From contig JAIXUV010000004.1 of assembly GCA_027483345.1 (NCBI GenBank), positions 1-34,764 of the forward strand: DNA of 34,764 bases, in the 5' to 3' direction. Each line of letters starts with the position of its first letter. Positions within the stretch are counted from its first letter, which is position 1. Shown in pieces: positions 17,764-25,619 of the stretch. Under the pieces are notes generated by a model. The model saw only the letters and a program-made list of their open reading frames with translations, searched no databases and was not told where the DNA came from. This stretch comes from Verrucomicrobiales bacterium. GTDB taxonomy: Bacteria; Verrucomicrobiota; Verrucomicrobiia; Limisphaerales; UBA9464. A program made the translations under genes and the position numbers.

Positions 17764-18348
17764 CTACTTCTTCTCCGCCTGCTGGGCGTTCAAGGCCTGC
17801 TGGAGCTTCTCGGCCTGTTCGAACAGCTTGTTGTAGCGGGCGTTGAGGTCCTCGCAGTCGGTGGCGAGCTTCTTGTACTTCTCGACGGTGTCCTTCTGGA
17901 CGTTGACCACGTTGAGATAGGCCTCGTTGAGCTTCTTCATGCTCTCGTTCTGGGCCTTGATGTCGGTGGCCATCTTTTCGTAGGCGACCTTGTAGGCGTC
18001 GCCCTGCTTGGTGGCCCGTTCCAGCTTGAGGTTCGCCTCGGCGAGGTCGCGCTTGGAGCGGCTCAACTCGACCTTGTTGGTCTTGTCCTGCTCGGTGAGG
18101 CGCTCCTTGAGCTGTTCCACCCGCTTGAGCTCCTCCTCGACGCGTTTGCCGGTGACCTCGATCTCGTGCTTCTGCTCGTTCATCGCCTGCATCTGCTTGC
18201 CACGTTCAGCCAACTGCTGGCGGAGATCGGCGTCGCGATACCACTGGTAGGCCACCAGGCCGCAGAGGCCAAGCGCGAGCACGATCAGGAGTGAAACGCC
18301 GGCGGAGGCGGCTTGGGAGCGTCGGGAAGAGGCGACGTGGGAATGCAT
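17764..18348 (-). CDS. Single-pass membrane coiled-coil protein
   Basis: 194 residues. One membrane segment (about 16-35, AGVSLLIVLALGLCGLVAYQ) anchors a long, highly charged coiled coil from about 40 to the end, rich in E, K, Q and A (for example VEEELKRVEQLKERLTEQ), with no globular domain. The ORF track starts at 18438, but MHSHVASS at 18348 gives a sensible short cytoplasmic N-terminus. Stop is TAG. It lies beyond the rplK terminator, so it is expressed on its own. It might be an envelope spacer or scaffold; I know no specific family. Confidence 0.82.
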   Translation of the reverse strand: MHSHVASSRRSQAASAGVSLLIVLALGLCGLVAYQWYRDADLRQQLAERGKQMQAMNEQKHEIEVTGKRVEEELKRVEQLKERLTEQDKTNKVELSRSKRDLAEANLKLERATKQGDAYKVAYEKMATDIKAQNESMKKLNEAYLNVVNVQKDTVEKYKKLATDCEDLNARYNKLFEQAEKLQQALNAQQAEKK

Positions 18349-18454
18349 GATTCTTGTGAGGTTCGGTCGGATCGTCCTGCTGGGTCGGACAGGACAAACC
18401 GCGGAGAACAGGGTGTGGAGGAGAGGTGAGTTTGTCAAAGGCCGGACAATCCAG

Positions 18455-18492
18455 AAACGAAAACGCGCCGACCGGAAAACCGGTGGCGCGTT
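18455..18492 (-). terminator. Rho-independent terminator after rplK
   Basis: Arms AACGCGCC (18462-18469) and GGCGCGTT (18485-18492), continuing as CCGG-AAAA-CCGG inside, make a strong hairpin. On the minus strand it is followed by TTTTCGTTTC. It begins 20 bases after the rplK stop and therefore ends the secE-nusG-rplK transcript. Confidence 0.85.
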
Positions 18493-18512
18493 GGAAGGGA
18501 CCGTGTGGCGGA

Positions 18513-18938
18513 TCAGCCGACCACTTCGATGCCCATGTTGCGGGCGGTGCCGGCGATGGTGCGGACCGCGGCTTCCTCGTCGTTGGCGTTCATGTCGGAC
18601 GCCTTGATCTTGACGATCTCGAGGATCTGCTTGCGGGTCACCTTGCCGACCTTGTCCTTGTTCGGGACCTTGGAGCCGGAGGCGATGCCAGCCGCCTTCT
18701 TGAGGAGGACGGACGCGGGCGGGGACTTGTAGACGCAGGAGAAGGACTTGTCCTGATACACGGTGATGACCACCGGGATGACCAGACCCGCCTTGTCCTT
18801 GGTGGCCGCATTGAACTCCTTGCAGAAGGCCATGATGTTGATGCCCTGCGAGCCCAGCGCGGGACCGACGGGAGGGGCCGGGTTGGCCTGACCTGCCGCG
18901 ATCTGCAGTTTGACGATGCCAGTTACTTTCTTTGCCAT
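18513..18938 (-). CDS. rplK: 50S ribosomal protein uL11
   Basis: 141 residues, the usual length. Component of the ribosomal stalk base and GTPase-associated centre, binding 23S rRNA and elongation factors. The sequence shows [25 protein letters not shown]-like [27 protein letters not shown] and the C-terminal RNA-binding domain ending [16 protein letters not shown]. It is downstream of nusG by 48 bases. Unlike most bacteria, rplA does not follow; a terminator does. Stop context is TGATCCGCC. Confidence 0.98.
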   Translation of the reverse strand: MAKKVTGIVKLQIAAGQANPAPPVGPALGSQGINIMAFCKEFNAATKDKAGLVIPVVITVYQDKSFSCVYKSPPASVLLKKAAGIASGSKVPNKDKVGKVTRKQILEIVKIKASDMNANDEEAAVRTIAGTARNMGIEVVG

Positions 18939-18986
18939 GTTATCTCTCTTTCGGGTTTCGGCGGTTTGCGACGTCGCTGGGAGGCA

Positions 18987-19535
18987 TCACGACTTCTCGA
19001 CCTGCCAATACTCAAGTTCCACGGGCGTTTTGCGCCCGAAAATGTCGACGGTCACCTTCAGCTTGCCCTTGTCGGGCTCCACTTCCTCGATGACACCGGT
19101 AAAGTTGAGGAACGGTCCGTCGTTGATCTTGACCGTTTCACCCACTTCGAAGCTGACCTTCGGACGCTCGGCGTCCTCGCTCTCGGAGATCTGTTCCTTG
19201 ATCGTGGCGATCTCCTCGGCGGTGACCTCCATCGGACGCTCACCGCCGACGAAGCCAATGACCCCCTGGATGTCCTTGACGAAGTACCACGGCTTCTCGA
19301 GCGGGCGCTTGCCTTCGTCGAGGAGGATCATCTCGATGTAGACGTAGCCGGGATGAAGCTTGCGGGTGGTGACGGTCTTCTTGCCGCCACGGACCTCGAC
19401 CACCTTCTCCATGGGTAGGAGCACCTCGTTGATGTAGGACTCCATCTCGTCGGTCTTGATGCGACGATTGATGGTGTCGCGGACCTTCTGTTCCTGTCCG
19501 GCGAGGGTATGGAGGACGAACCACTGGTGTTTCAT
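18987..19535 (-). CDS. nusG: Transcription termination/antitermination factor NusG
   Basis: 182 residues. Binds RNA polymerase and couples transcription to translation and to Rho. The NGN domain begins KHQWFVLHTLAGQEQKVRD and holds HPGYVYIEMIL and VIGFVGGERP. The C-terminal KOW domain has FEVGETVKINDGPFLNFTGV and DIFGRKTPVELEYWQVEK. Length and order are normal. It starts two bases after the secE stop (TGATCATG), so they are coupled. Confidence 0.98.
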   Translation of the reverse strand: MKHQWFVLHTLAGQEQKVRDTINRRIKTDEMESYINEVLLPMEKVVEVRGGKKTVTTRKLHPGYVYIEMILLDEGKRPLEKPWYFVKDIQGVIGFVGGERPMEVTAEEIATIKEQISESEDAERPKVSFEVGETVKINDGPFLNFTGVIEEVEPDKGKLKVTVDIFGRKTPVELEYWQVEKS

Positions 19536-19537
19536 GA

Positions 19538-19804
19538 TCAGGAAGCCTTCAGGAGGGCTTTGACGAAGGTGATCATGATCTGGTCGACAACGACGGTGAA
19601 GACGCCAAGCAACCCGATGACCACGAAGATCAGCAGGGTGGAGTTCGCCAACTCATCGCGGCTCGGCCAGTTGCACTTCTTCAGTTCCTGCTGGGTCTCG
19701 CCGACGTAGGCGGAAAGCTTGGCGATGTAGCCCTGCTTCCAGGCAAAAAGGAAGAGACCGCCGAAAACGGCGGTTCCGATCAGAAGCGGAAGATATTCTT
19801 TCAC
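19538..19804 (-). CDS. secE: Preprotein translocase subunit SecE
   Basis: 88 residues from a GTG start. Clamps the SecYEG channel. The amphipathic signature helix is QELKKCNWPSRDELANS, followed by the universal membrane helix (LLIFVVIGLLGVFTVVVDQI). An additional hydrophobic helix lies at the N-terminus (YLPLLIGTAVFGGLFLFAW), so this form has two membrane segments, more than the minimal single-helix SecE. The start codon lies 7 bases after the CCA end of tRNA-Ser with no visible Shine-Dalgarno sequence. Confidence 0.95.
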   Translation of the reverse strand: MKEYLPLLIGTAVFGGLFLFAWKQGYIAKLSAYVGETQQELKKCNWPSRDELANSTLLIFVVIGLLGVFTVVVDQIMITFVKALLKAS

Positions 19805-19811
19805 GATAATT

Positions 19812-19901
19812 TGGCGGAGGGGGAGGGATTCGAACCCCCGGTGAGCGTCAGCCCACAGCGGTTTTCAAGACCGCCGCATTAGACCACTCTGCCACCCCTC
19901 C
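19812..19901 (-). tRNA. tRNA-Ser (TGA)
   Basis: 90-nt class II tRNA with a long variable arm. The acceptor GGAGGGG pairs with CCCCTCC, the discriminator is G and CCA is encoded. The anticodon arm GCGGT-CTTGAAA-ACCGC gives anticodon TGA. The T arm is GGGGG-TTCGAAT-CCCTC with one G-U pair. It sits between tRNA-Trp and secE. Confidence 0.96.
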
Positions 19902-19908
19902 GGGAGGC

Positions 19909-19984
19909 TGGCAGGGCGTGAGGGACTCGAACCCCCAACCAACGGTTTTGGAGACCGCTACTCTACCAATTGAGCTAACGCCCT
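19909..19984 (-). tRNA. tRNA-Trp (CCA)
   Basis: 76 nt. The acceptor AGGGCGT pairs with ACGCCCT, the discriminator is G and CCA is encoded. The D arm is TAGCTCAATTGGTAGAGTA and the anticodon loop CTCCAAA gives CCA. It lies 7 bases upstream of tRNA-Ser and downstream of the tuf terminator. Confidence 0.97.
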
Positions 19985-20011
19985 GTCGACCGGCAAATCC
20001 GACTGCTGCGA

Positions 20012-20053
20012 CCGAAAACCAAACGGGGTCGGGGAGATCTTCCCCGACCCCGT
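20012..20053 (-). terminator. Rho-independent terminator of tuf
   Basis: Perfect 13-bp stem ACGGGGTCGGGGA/TCCCCGACCCCGT with a 5-base loop. On the minus strand the tail is TTTGGTTTT. It lies 11 bases after the tuf stop and separates tuf from the tRNA-Trp/tRNA-Ser/secE unit. Confidence 0.9.
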
Positions 20054-20064
20054 CTGTTCAAAAC

Positions 20065-21252
20065 TTAGGTCATGACCTCGGAAACACGGCCGGCACCGAT
20101 GGTGCGACCGCCCTCGCGGATGGCGAAGCGGAGACCCTTCTCCATCGCGACCGGGGCCATCAACTTCACTTCCACGGCGACGTTGTCACCGGGCATCACC
20201 ATCTCGACGCCCGTCGGCAGGGAAACCGTGCCGGTGACGTCGGAGGTGCGGAAGTAGAACTGGGGACGGTAGTTGGTGAAGAACGGCGTGTGACGGCCAC
20301 CCTCGTCCTTGGTCAGGACGTACACCTCGGCCTTGAAGGCGGTGTGGGGCTTGATGGTCGCCGGCTTGGCCAGCACCATGCCGCGCTCCACGTCTTCCTT
20401 CTTGATACCGCGGAGAAGAATTCCGCAGTTGTCACCGGCCTGGACGCTGTCGAGCAGCTTACGGAACATTTCCATGTCCGTGGCGGTGGTCTTGCGGGTG
20501 TCCTTCAGACCGACGATCTCGACTTCCTCCATCTTCTTGAGGACGCCGCGCTCGACACGACCGGTCACGACCGTGCCGCGACCTTCGATGTTGAACACGT
20601 CTTCGATGCACATCAGGAAGGGCTTGTCGGCCTCGCGGACGGGCTCCGGGACGAAGGTGTCCAGCGCCTCGAGCAGGTCGGCGATCGCCTTTTCACCCTC
20701 GGGGGTGCCGGCAATGGCGGCCGTGGCGGAACCACGGACGATCGGCGTCTTCTCGCCGGGGAAACCGTACTTCGTGAGCAGGTCACGGATCTCCATCTCG
20801 ATCAACTCGAGGAGGTCCGCATCGGCGAGGTCGACCTTGTTCAGGAAGACGACGATGCTCGGGACGCCGACCTGACGGGCGAGCAGGATGTGCTCACGGG
20901 TCTGGGGCATCGGACCATCCGCCGCGCTGACCACCAGGATCGCGCCGTCCATCTGGGCGGCACCGGTGATCATGTTCTTGACGTAGTCGGCATGGCCGGG
21001 GCAGTCAACGTGGGCGTAGTGCCGGTTCGGGCTCTCGTATTCCACGTGGGACACCGCGATGGTCACGGTCTTGGTATCATCGCGGACGGTGCCACCCTTG
21101 GTGATGTCCTTGTACTCGATCATCGGGGCGAGTCCCTTGCGATTCTGAACCGCAACAATGGCGGCGGTCAGGGTGGACTTGCCGTGGTCAACGTGTCCGA
21201 TGGTGCCCACGTTCATGTGGGGCTTCGTCCGTTGGAAGGTGTCTTTGGCCAT
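20065..21252 (-). CDS. tuf: Elongation factor Tu
   Basis: 395 residues, normal for bacterial EF-Tu. The GTPase delivers aminoacyl-tRNA to the ribosome. Visible motifs are the P-loop GHVDHGKST, the switch [15 protein letters not shown], the guanine-specifying NKVD, and domains 2 and 3 ending [20 protein letters not shown]. The 449-residue plus-strand ORF opposite it is a shadow. Upstream on the same strand is tRNA-Thr, an arrangement common near tuf in bacteria. Stop is TAA and a strong terminator follows. Confidence 0.99.
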   Translation of the reverse strand: MAKDTFQRTKPHMNVGTIGHVDHGKSTLTAAIVAVQNRKGLAPMIEYKDITKGGTVRDDTKTVTIAVSHVEYESPNRHYAHVDCPGHADYVKNMITGAAQMDGAILVVSAADGPMPQTREHILLARQVGVPSIVVFLNKVDLADADLLELIEMEIRDLLTKYGFPGEKTPIVRGSATAAIAGTPEGEKAIADLLEALDTFVPEPVREADKPFLMCIEDVFNIEGRGTVVTGRVERGVLKKMEEVEIVGLKDTRKTTATDMEMFRKLLDSVQAGDNCGILLRGIKKEDVERGMVLAKPATIKPHTAFKAEVYVLTKDEGGRHTPFFTNYRPQFYFRTSDVTGTVSLPTGVEMVMPGDNVAVEVKLMAPVAMEKGLRFAIREGGRTIGAGRVSEVMT

Positions 21253-21313
21253 GTGTCGTGTCGTTAAACAGTTCTCGTTTTGCCAACCGAAAAGTTACCT
21301 GCCTGCTCCCTGC

Positions 21314-21389
<76 letters not shown>

Positions 21390-21503
21390 TTTAAGCAGAA
21401 ATCGGCAACCTTGCCGCCTCGCGACGACAAAAAGGCTCGGTTTCCAGTACTACAAGAGCTGAAAACCAGTCTCGCTGCCTGCAACTCTTAAATTGAGCCC
21501 GAT

Positions 21504-21532
21504 TACTTAAAAATCAGGCGGCGCTGTGTCAA
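21504..21532 (-). promoter_or_regulatory. Candidate sigma-70 promoter for tRNA-Thr-tuf
   Basis: On the minus strand a perfect TTGACA (21527-21532) is followed after 17 bases by TAAGTA (21504-21509), a weak match to TATAAT. The area is AT-rich compared with the rest of the window. It lies about 115 bases upstream of tRNA-Thr. The -35 is convincing and the -10 is not. Confidence 0.5.
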
Positions 21533-21593
21533 CGCGTTTCTGGAAAAAACCGCTCCGTCGTCGGCCTTTCCAGAACCTCAATCCGAATTGCAA

Positions 21594-21643
21594 GAAAAGA
21601 ACCGGGCCTCAGCCCGTTTTTCGAAGTCCATTCCTGGACTTCG
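21594..21643. terminator. Tandem hairpins, candidate terminator after the NMP kinase gene
   Basis: Two adjacent inverted repeats: CGGGC-CTCA-GCCCG (21603-21616) and CGAAGTCCA-TTCC-TGGACTTCG (21622-21643). The first is followed by TTTTT on the plus strand and by GTTCTTTTCTT on the minus strand. The leftward kinase gene ends at 21678, so it is the likely user. Confidence 0.5.
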
Positions 21644-21677
21644 GTCGCCGCCGGATCCGCCATCGGATCCGCAAAAG

Positions 21678-22316
21678 TCAGCGGGGAATCGTCGTGGGAA
21701 GGTAAACCGTCCCGCCATCGCTCACCGCCGGTTTCGGAATCTGCGCGATCACCTTGAGGATGTCGAGCAGTACGAACATCGGTTCCTGCGTGGAGTCGAT
21801 CTGATGGATCAAGGTGTCGGGATAGCACTCGAGGACGGCGCGGGTCTCCTTCTTGTAGGTTTCAAGCCGGCTCCGGATCGTCTCGATGTTCGCATCGTCC
21901 AACCGGTTCTCCTTCAGGGCACGCCGCTGGAGGCGCACGACGAGCTTGTCCAGCACGGGACAGAACAGGTTGAAGATCGCCTTCACGTCGATCAGGTCGC
22001 GCATGATCTCCGCCTGACGGGGATTCCGGGGGATGCCATCCAGCAGCAGCGTGTCCGCCTCGGGGTTGAACCTTCCTGTCGCGGTCAGGCCCTCGATGGA
22101 ACGCTTCCACAACTCGATCGTCGGCTCGTCCGGAACCAACCGGCCGTTGGAGGCGTACTCGACGAAAACGCGTCCCAAAGGGGAATCGACCCGCAGGTTG
22201 CGGAAGGCGTCGCCGCAGGAGAAATGCACGAAGTTGGGGATCTGGCCCAGGATCTTGCCTTGGGTTCCCTTCCCGGCACCGGGTGCCCCGAACAACAGAA
22301 TCGCCCGATATTTCAT
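21678..22316 (-). CDS. Adenylate kinase-family nucleoside monophosphate kinase
   Basis: 212 residues. The P-loop is GAPGAGKGTQ (10-19), with FSCGDAFRN for the NMP-binding region. The DG[FY]PR motif appears as LDGIPRNPRQAE, and the LID-flanking arginines and aspartates as RRALKENRLDDAN. The LID is the short form, with no zinc-type insertion as in many bacterial Adk. It would transfer phosphate from ATP to a nucleoside monophosphate, probably AMP, but UMP/CMP specificity cannot be excluded. It may be a second copy beside a canonical adk. The upstream membrane-protein gene is 12 bases away. Confidence 0.85.
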   Translation of the reverse strand: MKYRAILLFGAPGAGKGTQGKILGQIPNFVHFSCGDAFRNLRVDSPLGRVFVEYASNGRLVPDEPTIELWKRSIEGLTATGRFNPEADTLLLDGIPRNPRQAEIMRDLIDVKAIFNLFCPVLDKLVVRLQRRALKENRLDDANIETIRSRLETYKKETRAVLECYPDTLIHQIDSTQEPMFVLLDILKVIAQIPKPAVSDGGTVYLPTTIPR

Positions 22317-22328
22317 GGATATCCGGAA

Positions 22329-23273
22329 TCAGGCGTCCTTCGCGCGGAGCTTGACCTCCAGGACCTGCGTGAATTCCACCCCCAGCTCCGCGGATTCCGC
22401 GGTCCGGAAATGGATCTCGGTCGCGCTGATCCGGCTGATCCGGGTTCCGACGAGCGCGCCCTTGGACGTGGCCACCTCGATGACCAAGTCCTTGTCGGCC
22501 TCGCTGGCCACGACCCGGAAGAAGGAGGGGAACTGGGTCTCGAAAAACCGCCGGTTGAACGTGGTCTCTCCACGCTTGAAGATGCGGGGAAGATCCTGGG
22601 AAGCACCGCCGGCGGCGTGCTTCGAGATGCCGAGGCCAGAGGCACCATGCGCCGCGGGAGCCGCAGGGGCCGCAGCCGGCGGCGGTACATTCAACTGCTG
22701 CGCAGCAGCGGCTTCCTCCGTGGCGTTCACGATGACCTCCTCCTCCCTTCTCGGCAGCATGAGGAAGATCAGCGGCCCGATCACCGGCAGCACCGCGGAA
22801 AGCCCGCAGACCAACGGCACCGGACGCCAACGGAAGCGCGCGATCTCATAACCGGCGTAGAGATTCGCGAGGAAAAGCGCACCGATTAGAATCAAACCGT
22901 TCGGGGTGGTCAGGGCGGCGTAGACACCACGCCCCGCCAAATCCGGGCTGGGTCGTTCGGCTCGGGTCGGCTGGCGGACGTCGATCTTGCGGGCCTCGGC
23001 GCGGGCGATTTCCTCGGCTGGCGGCTCGATCAGCGGTTCCACGAACTTCCGGGCCTTCGGATGGTCGGCCAAGGCCTTCAGCGTGGCCTCGTCCAGCTTC
23101 GCCCAATCGAGGCGGGGCGAGAAACCGCCGGTCTTCAGCCGGATCACCAACCCATCCGGATCCGCCGCGGAGACCTCCCCCTCATAGGCATCGCCGGTGA
23201 TGGTACGGACCTCCGCAGCCCAAGCGGAAAGAAGGCAGAGACAGCAAAGGATTGCGGCCTGGAGCAGACGCAT
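22329..23273 (-). CDS. Secreted/membrane protein of unknown function
   Basis: 314 residues from the ATG at 23273. It begins with a signal peptide (MRLLQAAILCCLCLLSAWA). A short beta-rich region follows (ITGDAYEGEVSAADPDGLVI), like the SHD1/SLA1-like modules of related bacteria. Two membrane segments lie in the middle (LILIGALFLANLYAGY and CGLSAVLPVIGPLIFLML), then an Ala/Pro linker and a C-terminal domain starting FKRGETTFNRRFFETQFPSF. I recognise no enzyme motif. Transcribed with the kinase gene 12 bases downstream. The ORF-track start at 23300 would place the signal peptide internally, so it is not used. Confidence 0.72.
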   Translation of the reverse strand: MRLLQAAILCCLCLLSAWAAEVRTITGDAYEGEVSAADPDGLVIRLKTGGFSPRLDWAKLDEATLKALADHPKARKFVEPLIEPPAEEIARAEARKIDVRQPTRAERPSPDLAGRGVYAALTTPNGLILIGALFLANLYAGYEIARFRWRPVPLVCGLSAVLPVIGPLIFLMLPRREEEVIVNATEEAAAAQQLNVPPPAAAPAAPAAHGASGLGISKHAAGGASQDLPRIFKRGETTFNRRFFETQFPSFFRVVASEADKDLVIEVATSKGALVGTRISRISATEIHFRTAESAELGVEFTQVLEVKLRAKDA

Positions 23274-23399
23274 GATCGGTAGAGGGTGACAAACGTGCAT
23301 GGCGGTGAAAGCCCAATTTTCGGGGGCGGCCCGTTCCTAGCAGCAGCAGTGCCGTCCGACGCTTGCCGCCACCGGCCGGTTCCCTACCTTGACGCCGCG

Positions 23400-24032
23400 T
23401 TGAAGAAAGCGACCAAGACCGAGATCCCGAGGAAGACCGTCTATCGCCTCTCGCTGTACCTCCGCTGCCTCCAACGGCTGAAGTCCAACCAGATCACCAC
23501 CGTCAGCAGCGAGGCGCTCGCACGTGCGGCGGGCGTGAAGCCGACACAACTGCGCAAGGACCTGACCTACCTCGGTCAGTTCGGCACCCGCGGACTCGGC
23601 TATGATGTCGACCAGTTGGCCCGCATGATCACCGCGCACCTCGGCACCAACCGGCTTCAACCGGTCGTCCTGGTCGGTGTGGGCAACCTTGGAAGCGCGC
23701 TCGTCCAGTATCAGGGCTTCGGGCCCGAAGGATTCGAGATCGTCGCGGCGTTCGACCAGGATCCGGACCGCCAACGCGGAGGCGAACTGCGGGTCCCGCT
23801 GTATCCGATGAGCCGGCTGCCCGAGATCACCTCCCGCCTCGGTGTCCGCATGGCCATCCTCGCCGTGCCCGCCGCCGCAGCCCAGGAGGTCGCGAACGCC
23901 CTCGTCGGTGCCGGCATCCTCGGCATTCTCAACTTCGCGCCCATCGTTCCCGCGGTCCCGGAACACGTCGCCCTCAGCAACGTGAACCTCGCCATCGAGC
24001 TCGAGAACCTCAGCTATTTCCTCCAGGATTGA
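23400..24032 (+). CDS. rex: Redox-sensing transcriptional repressor Rex
   Basis: 210 residues from a TTG start; in-frame GTG codons at 23349 and 23286 are alternatives. Rex senses the NADH/NAD+ ratio and represses fermentation and respiration genes. The winged helix spans about 10-75 (SSEALARAAGVKPTQLRKDL, then LGQFGTRGLGYDV). The Rossmann domain has VVLVGVGNLGSAL and the closing strand GILNFAPIVPAVPEHV, ending with LENLSYFLQD. With the TTG start about 15 residues precede RLSLYLRCL, as in Bacillus Rex. No clear Shine-Dalgarno decides the start. It is divergent from the membrane-protein gene, and rlmN follows after 19 bases. Stop is TGATCCGCC. Confidence 0.92.
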   Translation: MKKATKTEIPRKTVYRLSLYLRCLQRLKSNQITTVSSEALARAAGVKPTQLRKDLTYLGQFGTRGLGYDVDQLARMITAHLGTNRLQPVVLVGVGNLGSALVQYQGFGPEGFEIVAAFDQDPDRQRGGELRVPLYPMSRLPEITSRLGVRMAILAVPAAAAQEVANALVGAGILGILNFAPIVPAVPEHVALSNVNLAIELENLSYFLQD

Positions 24033-24051
24033 TCCGCCGGGCCCGCATCCG

Positions 24052-25218
24052 ATGACTTCCCAGCTCCCTTCCGAAGCCTCCCAGGCCCAGGTCCTTCCCG
24101 ACATCCGCAACCAGCCCCACGCGATCCTCGCCGCCGCGTTCGCCGAATGGCAGCAGCCCGCCTATCGGATGGAACAGCTCCTCGGCTGGCTCTACCCGCG
24201 GCGGGCCACCAGCTGGGATTCGATGACCAACCTCCCGCGCGGACTCCGGGACCGGCTGGCAGAACGCTGGTCCCTCGGCCGCCTGGATCTGGTGCGCAAA
24301 CAGGGTTCGAAGGACACCACGCAGAAGTTCCTCTGGCGTCTTCGCGACGGCTCTTTCGTCGAAAGCGTGCTCATCCCCGCCAACCCGGCCCTTTACGGCG
24401 AGGCGGCGGACCGCCACACGCTGTGCGTCTCCACCCAGGTCGGCTGTGCCTACGGCTGCCGCTTCTGCGCCAGCGGACTGGAAGGATGGAAGCGGAACCT
24501 CGAACCCTGGGAGATCGTCGGCCAGATCCTCGGGATCGAACGCTGGCACACCGAACAGCCCGACGAGGCCCGAGCCGCCACCACAGGAGACCGCCTGATC
24601 AACAACTTGGTCATCATGGGGATGGGCGAACCCCTGGCCAACTACGACAACCTCCTCGCCGCCCTTCGCCTGCTCAACGCCCCGTGGGGCGGCAACATCG
24701 GCGCACGGAAAATCACCATCTCCACCAGCGGCGTGGTGCCGAAGATCCGTCAACTCGCCGAGGAACCCGAGCAGTTCCGTCTCGCCATCTCCCTCCACGG
24801 CGCCACCGACGCCGTCCGCAGCCAGATCATGCCGGTCAACCGGAAGCACCCGCTTGCCGACCTGACCGCCGCCTGCCAGCACTACGTCGCGAAGAAGGGC
24901 AAGATGATCACCCTTGAGTACATCCTCATCGAGGGCGTCAATGACGCGCTCTCCGAGGCCCCGGTCCTGGCCGCCCTCGCCCGACGCCTCCACGCCAAGG
25001 TCAACCTCATCCCTTACAACACGGTCGAGGGACTGCCCTGGAAACGCCCGGACGAACGCCGTTGCACCGCCTTCGCGGAAGTGGTCCAGAAGGAGGGCAT
25101 CGTCACCACGCTCCGTCTGGAGAAGGGCCATGACATCGACGCCGCCTGCGGTCAGCTTCGCCTGAGGACCGAACGGGAACTCGCCTCGGCCGGCCCGGCG
25201 GACGCTCCGATTGGCTGA
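24052..25218 (+). CDS. rlmN: 23S rRNA (adenine-C2)-methyltransferase RlmN
   Basis: 388 residues. Radical SAM enzyme that methylates A2503 of 23S rRNA and A37 of some tRNAs. The iron-sulfur cluster motif is CxxxCxxC at Cys132, Cys136 and Cys139 (GCAYGCRFCASG). The second essential cysteine near the C-terminus is Cys366 in DAACGQLR, consistent with an active RlmN. The N-terminal accessory domain (PAYRMEQLLGWLYPRR) is normal. FVESVLIP and GMGEPLANYDN are also typical. The rex gene is directly upstream. Confidence 0.97.
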   Translation: MTSQLPSEASQAQVLPDIRNQPHAILAAAFAEWQQPAYRMEQLLGWLYPRRATSWDSMTNLPRGLRDRLAERWSLGRLDLVRKQGSKDTTQKFLWRLRDGSFVESVLIPANPALYGEAADRHTLCVSTQVGCAYGCRFCASGLEGWKRNLEPWEIVGQILGIERWHTEQPDEARAATTGDRLINNLVIMGMGEPLANYDNLLAALRLLNAPWGGNIGARKITISTSGVVPKIRQLAEEPEQFRLAISLHGATDAVRSQIMPVNRKHPLADLTAACQHYVAKKGKMITLEYILIEGVNDALSEAPVLAALARRLHAKVNLIPYNTVEGLPWKRPDERRCTAFAEVVQKEGIVTTLRLEKGHDIDAACGQLRLRTERELASAGPADAPIG

Positions 25219-25274
25219 AACCTTACCCTGTTTCACGGGTGTTTCCGGCGTCGGAACAAAGAGAAAGGAAACCC

Positions 25275-25532
25275 ATGTTCGCCCTGATTGATGTCGCCTT
25301 CGGCCTCTTGCTGGTGCTTCTGGCGCTGGTCTGCATCCCGCTGGCCGTCGCCACCTTCGCGTTCTGGATCTGGATGCTCATCGACAGCATCCGAAACAAC
25401 CGGAACAGCCCCACCGGTCGTGTCCTGTGGACCGCCGTGGTCTGGTTCGTGCCGGTGATCGGCTCGATCCTCTACTTCGTCTTCGGGCGCAACCGGCACC
25501 TGCGTCCCGGCGTGACGCCGGCTTCGGCCTGA
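25275..25532 (+). CDS. Small PLDc_N-type membrane protein
   Basis: 85 residues. Two hydrophobic segments (about 5-35 and 48-68) with WIWMLIDSIRN between them and the ending PVIGSILYFVFGRNR, the signature of the phospholipase D-nuclease N-terminal (PLDc_N) domain, here on its own without a catalytic PLD domain. The ATG at 25275 has GAGAAAGGAAA upstream, a good ribosome-binding site, so the ORF-track GTG at 25239 is not used. Stand-alone members are common and uncharacterised. Confidence 0.87.
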   Translation: MFALIDVAFGLLLVLLALVCIPLAVATFAFWIWMLIDSIRNNRNSPTGRVLWTAVVWFVPVIGSILYFVFGRNRHLRPGVTPASA

Positions 25533-25550
25533 ACCGGGTTCCAACTCCAA

Positions 25551-25581
25551 CGGCAGGCGCCGGAACTCCCGGCGCCTGCCG
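25551..25581. terminator. Perfect 13-bp hairpin between the PLDc_N gene and hisH
   Basis: CGGCAGGCGCCGG (25551-25563) and CCGGCGCCTGCCG (25569-25581) are exact inverted repeats with a 5-base loop. No T-run follows on either strand. It starts 18 bases after the upstream stop and ends 38 bases before hisH, so it may be a T-less terminator or an RNA-stabilising stem. Confidence 0.5.
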
Positions 25582-25619
25582 CATGGACCCAAGCCCCGCC
25601 GGTCGCTAGGGTCCCCGCG

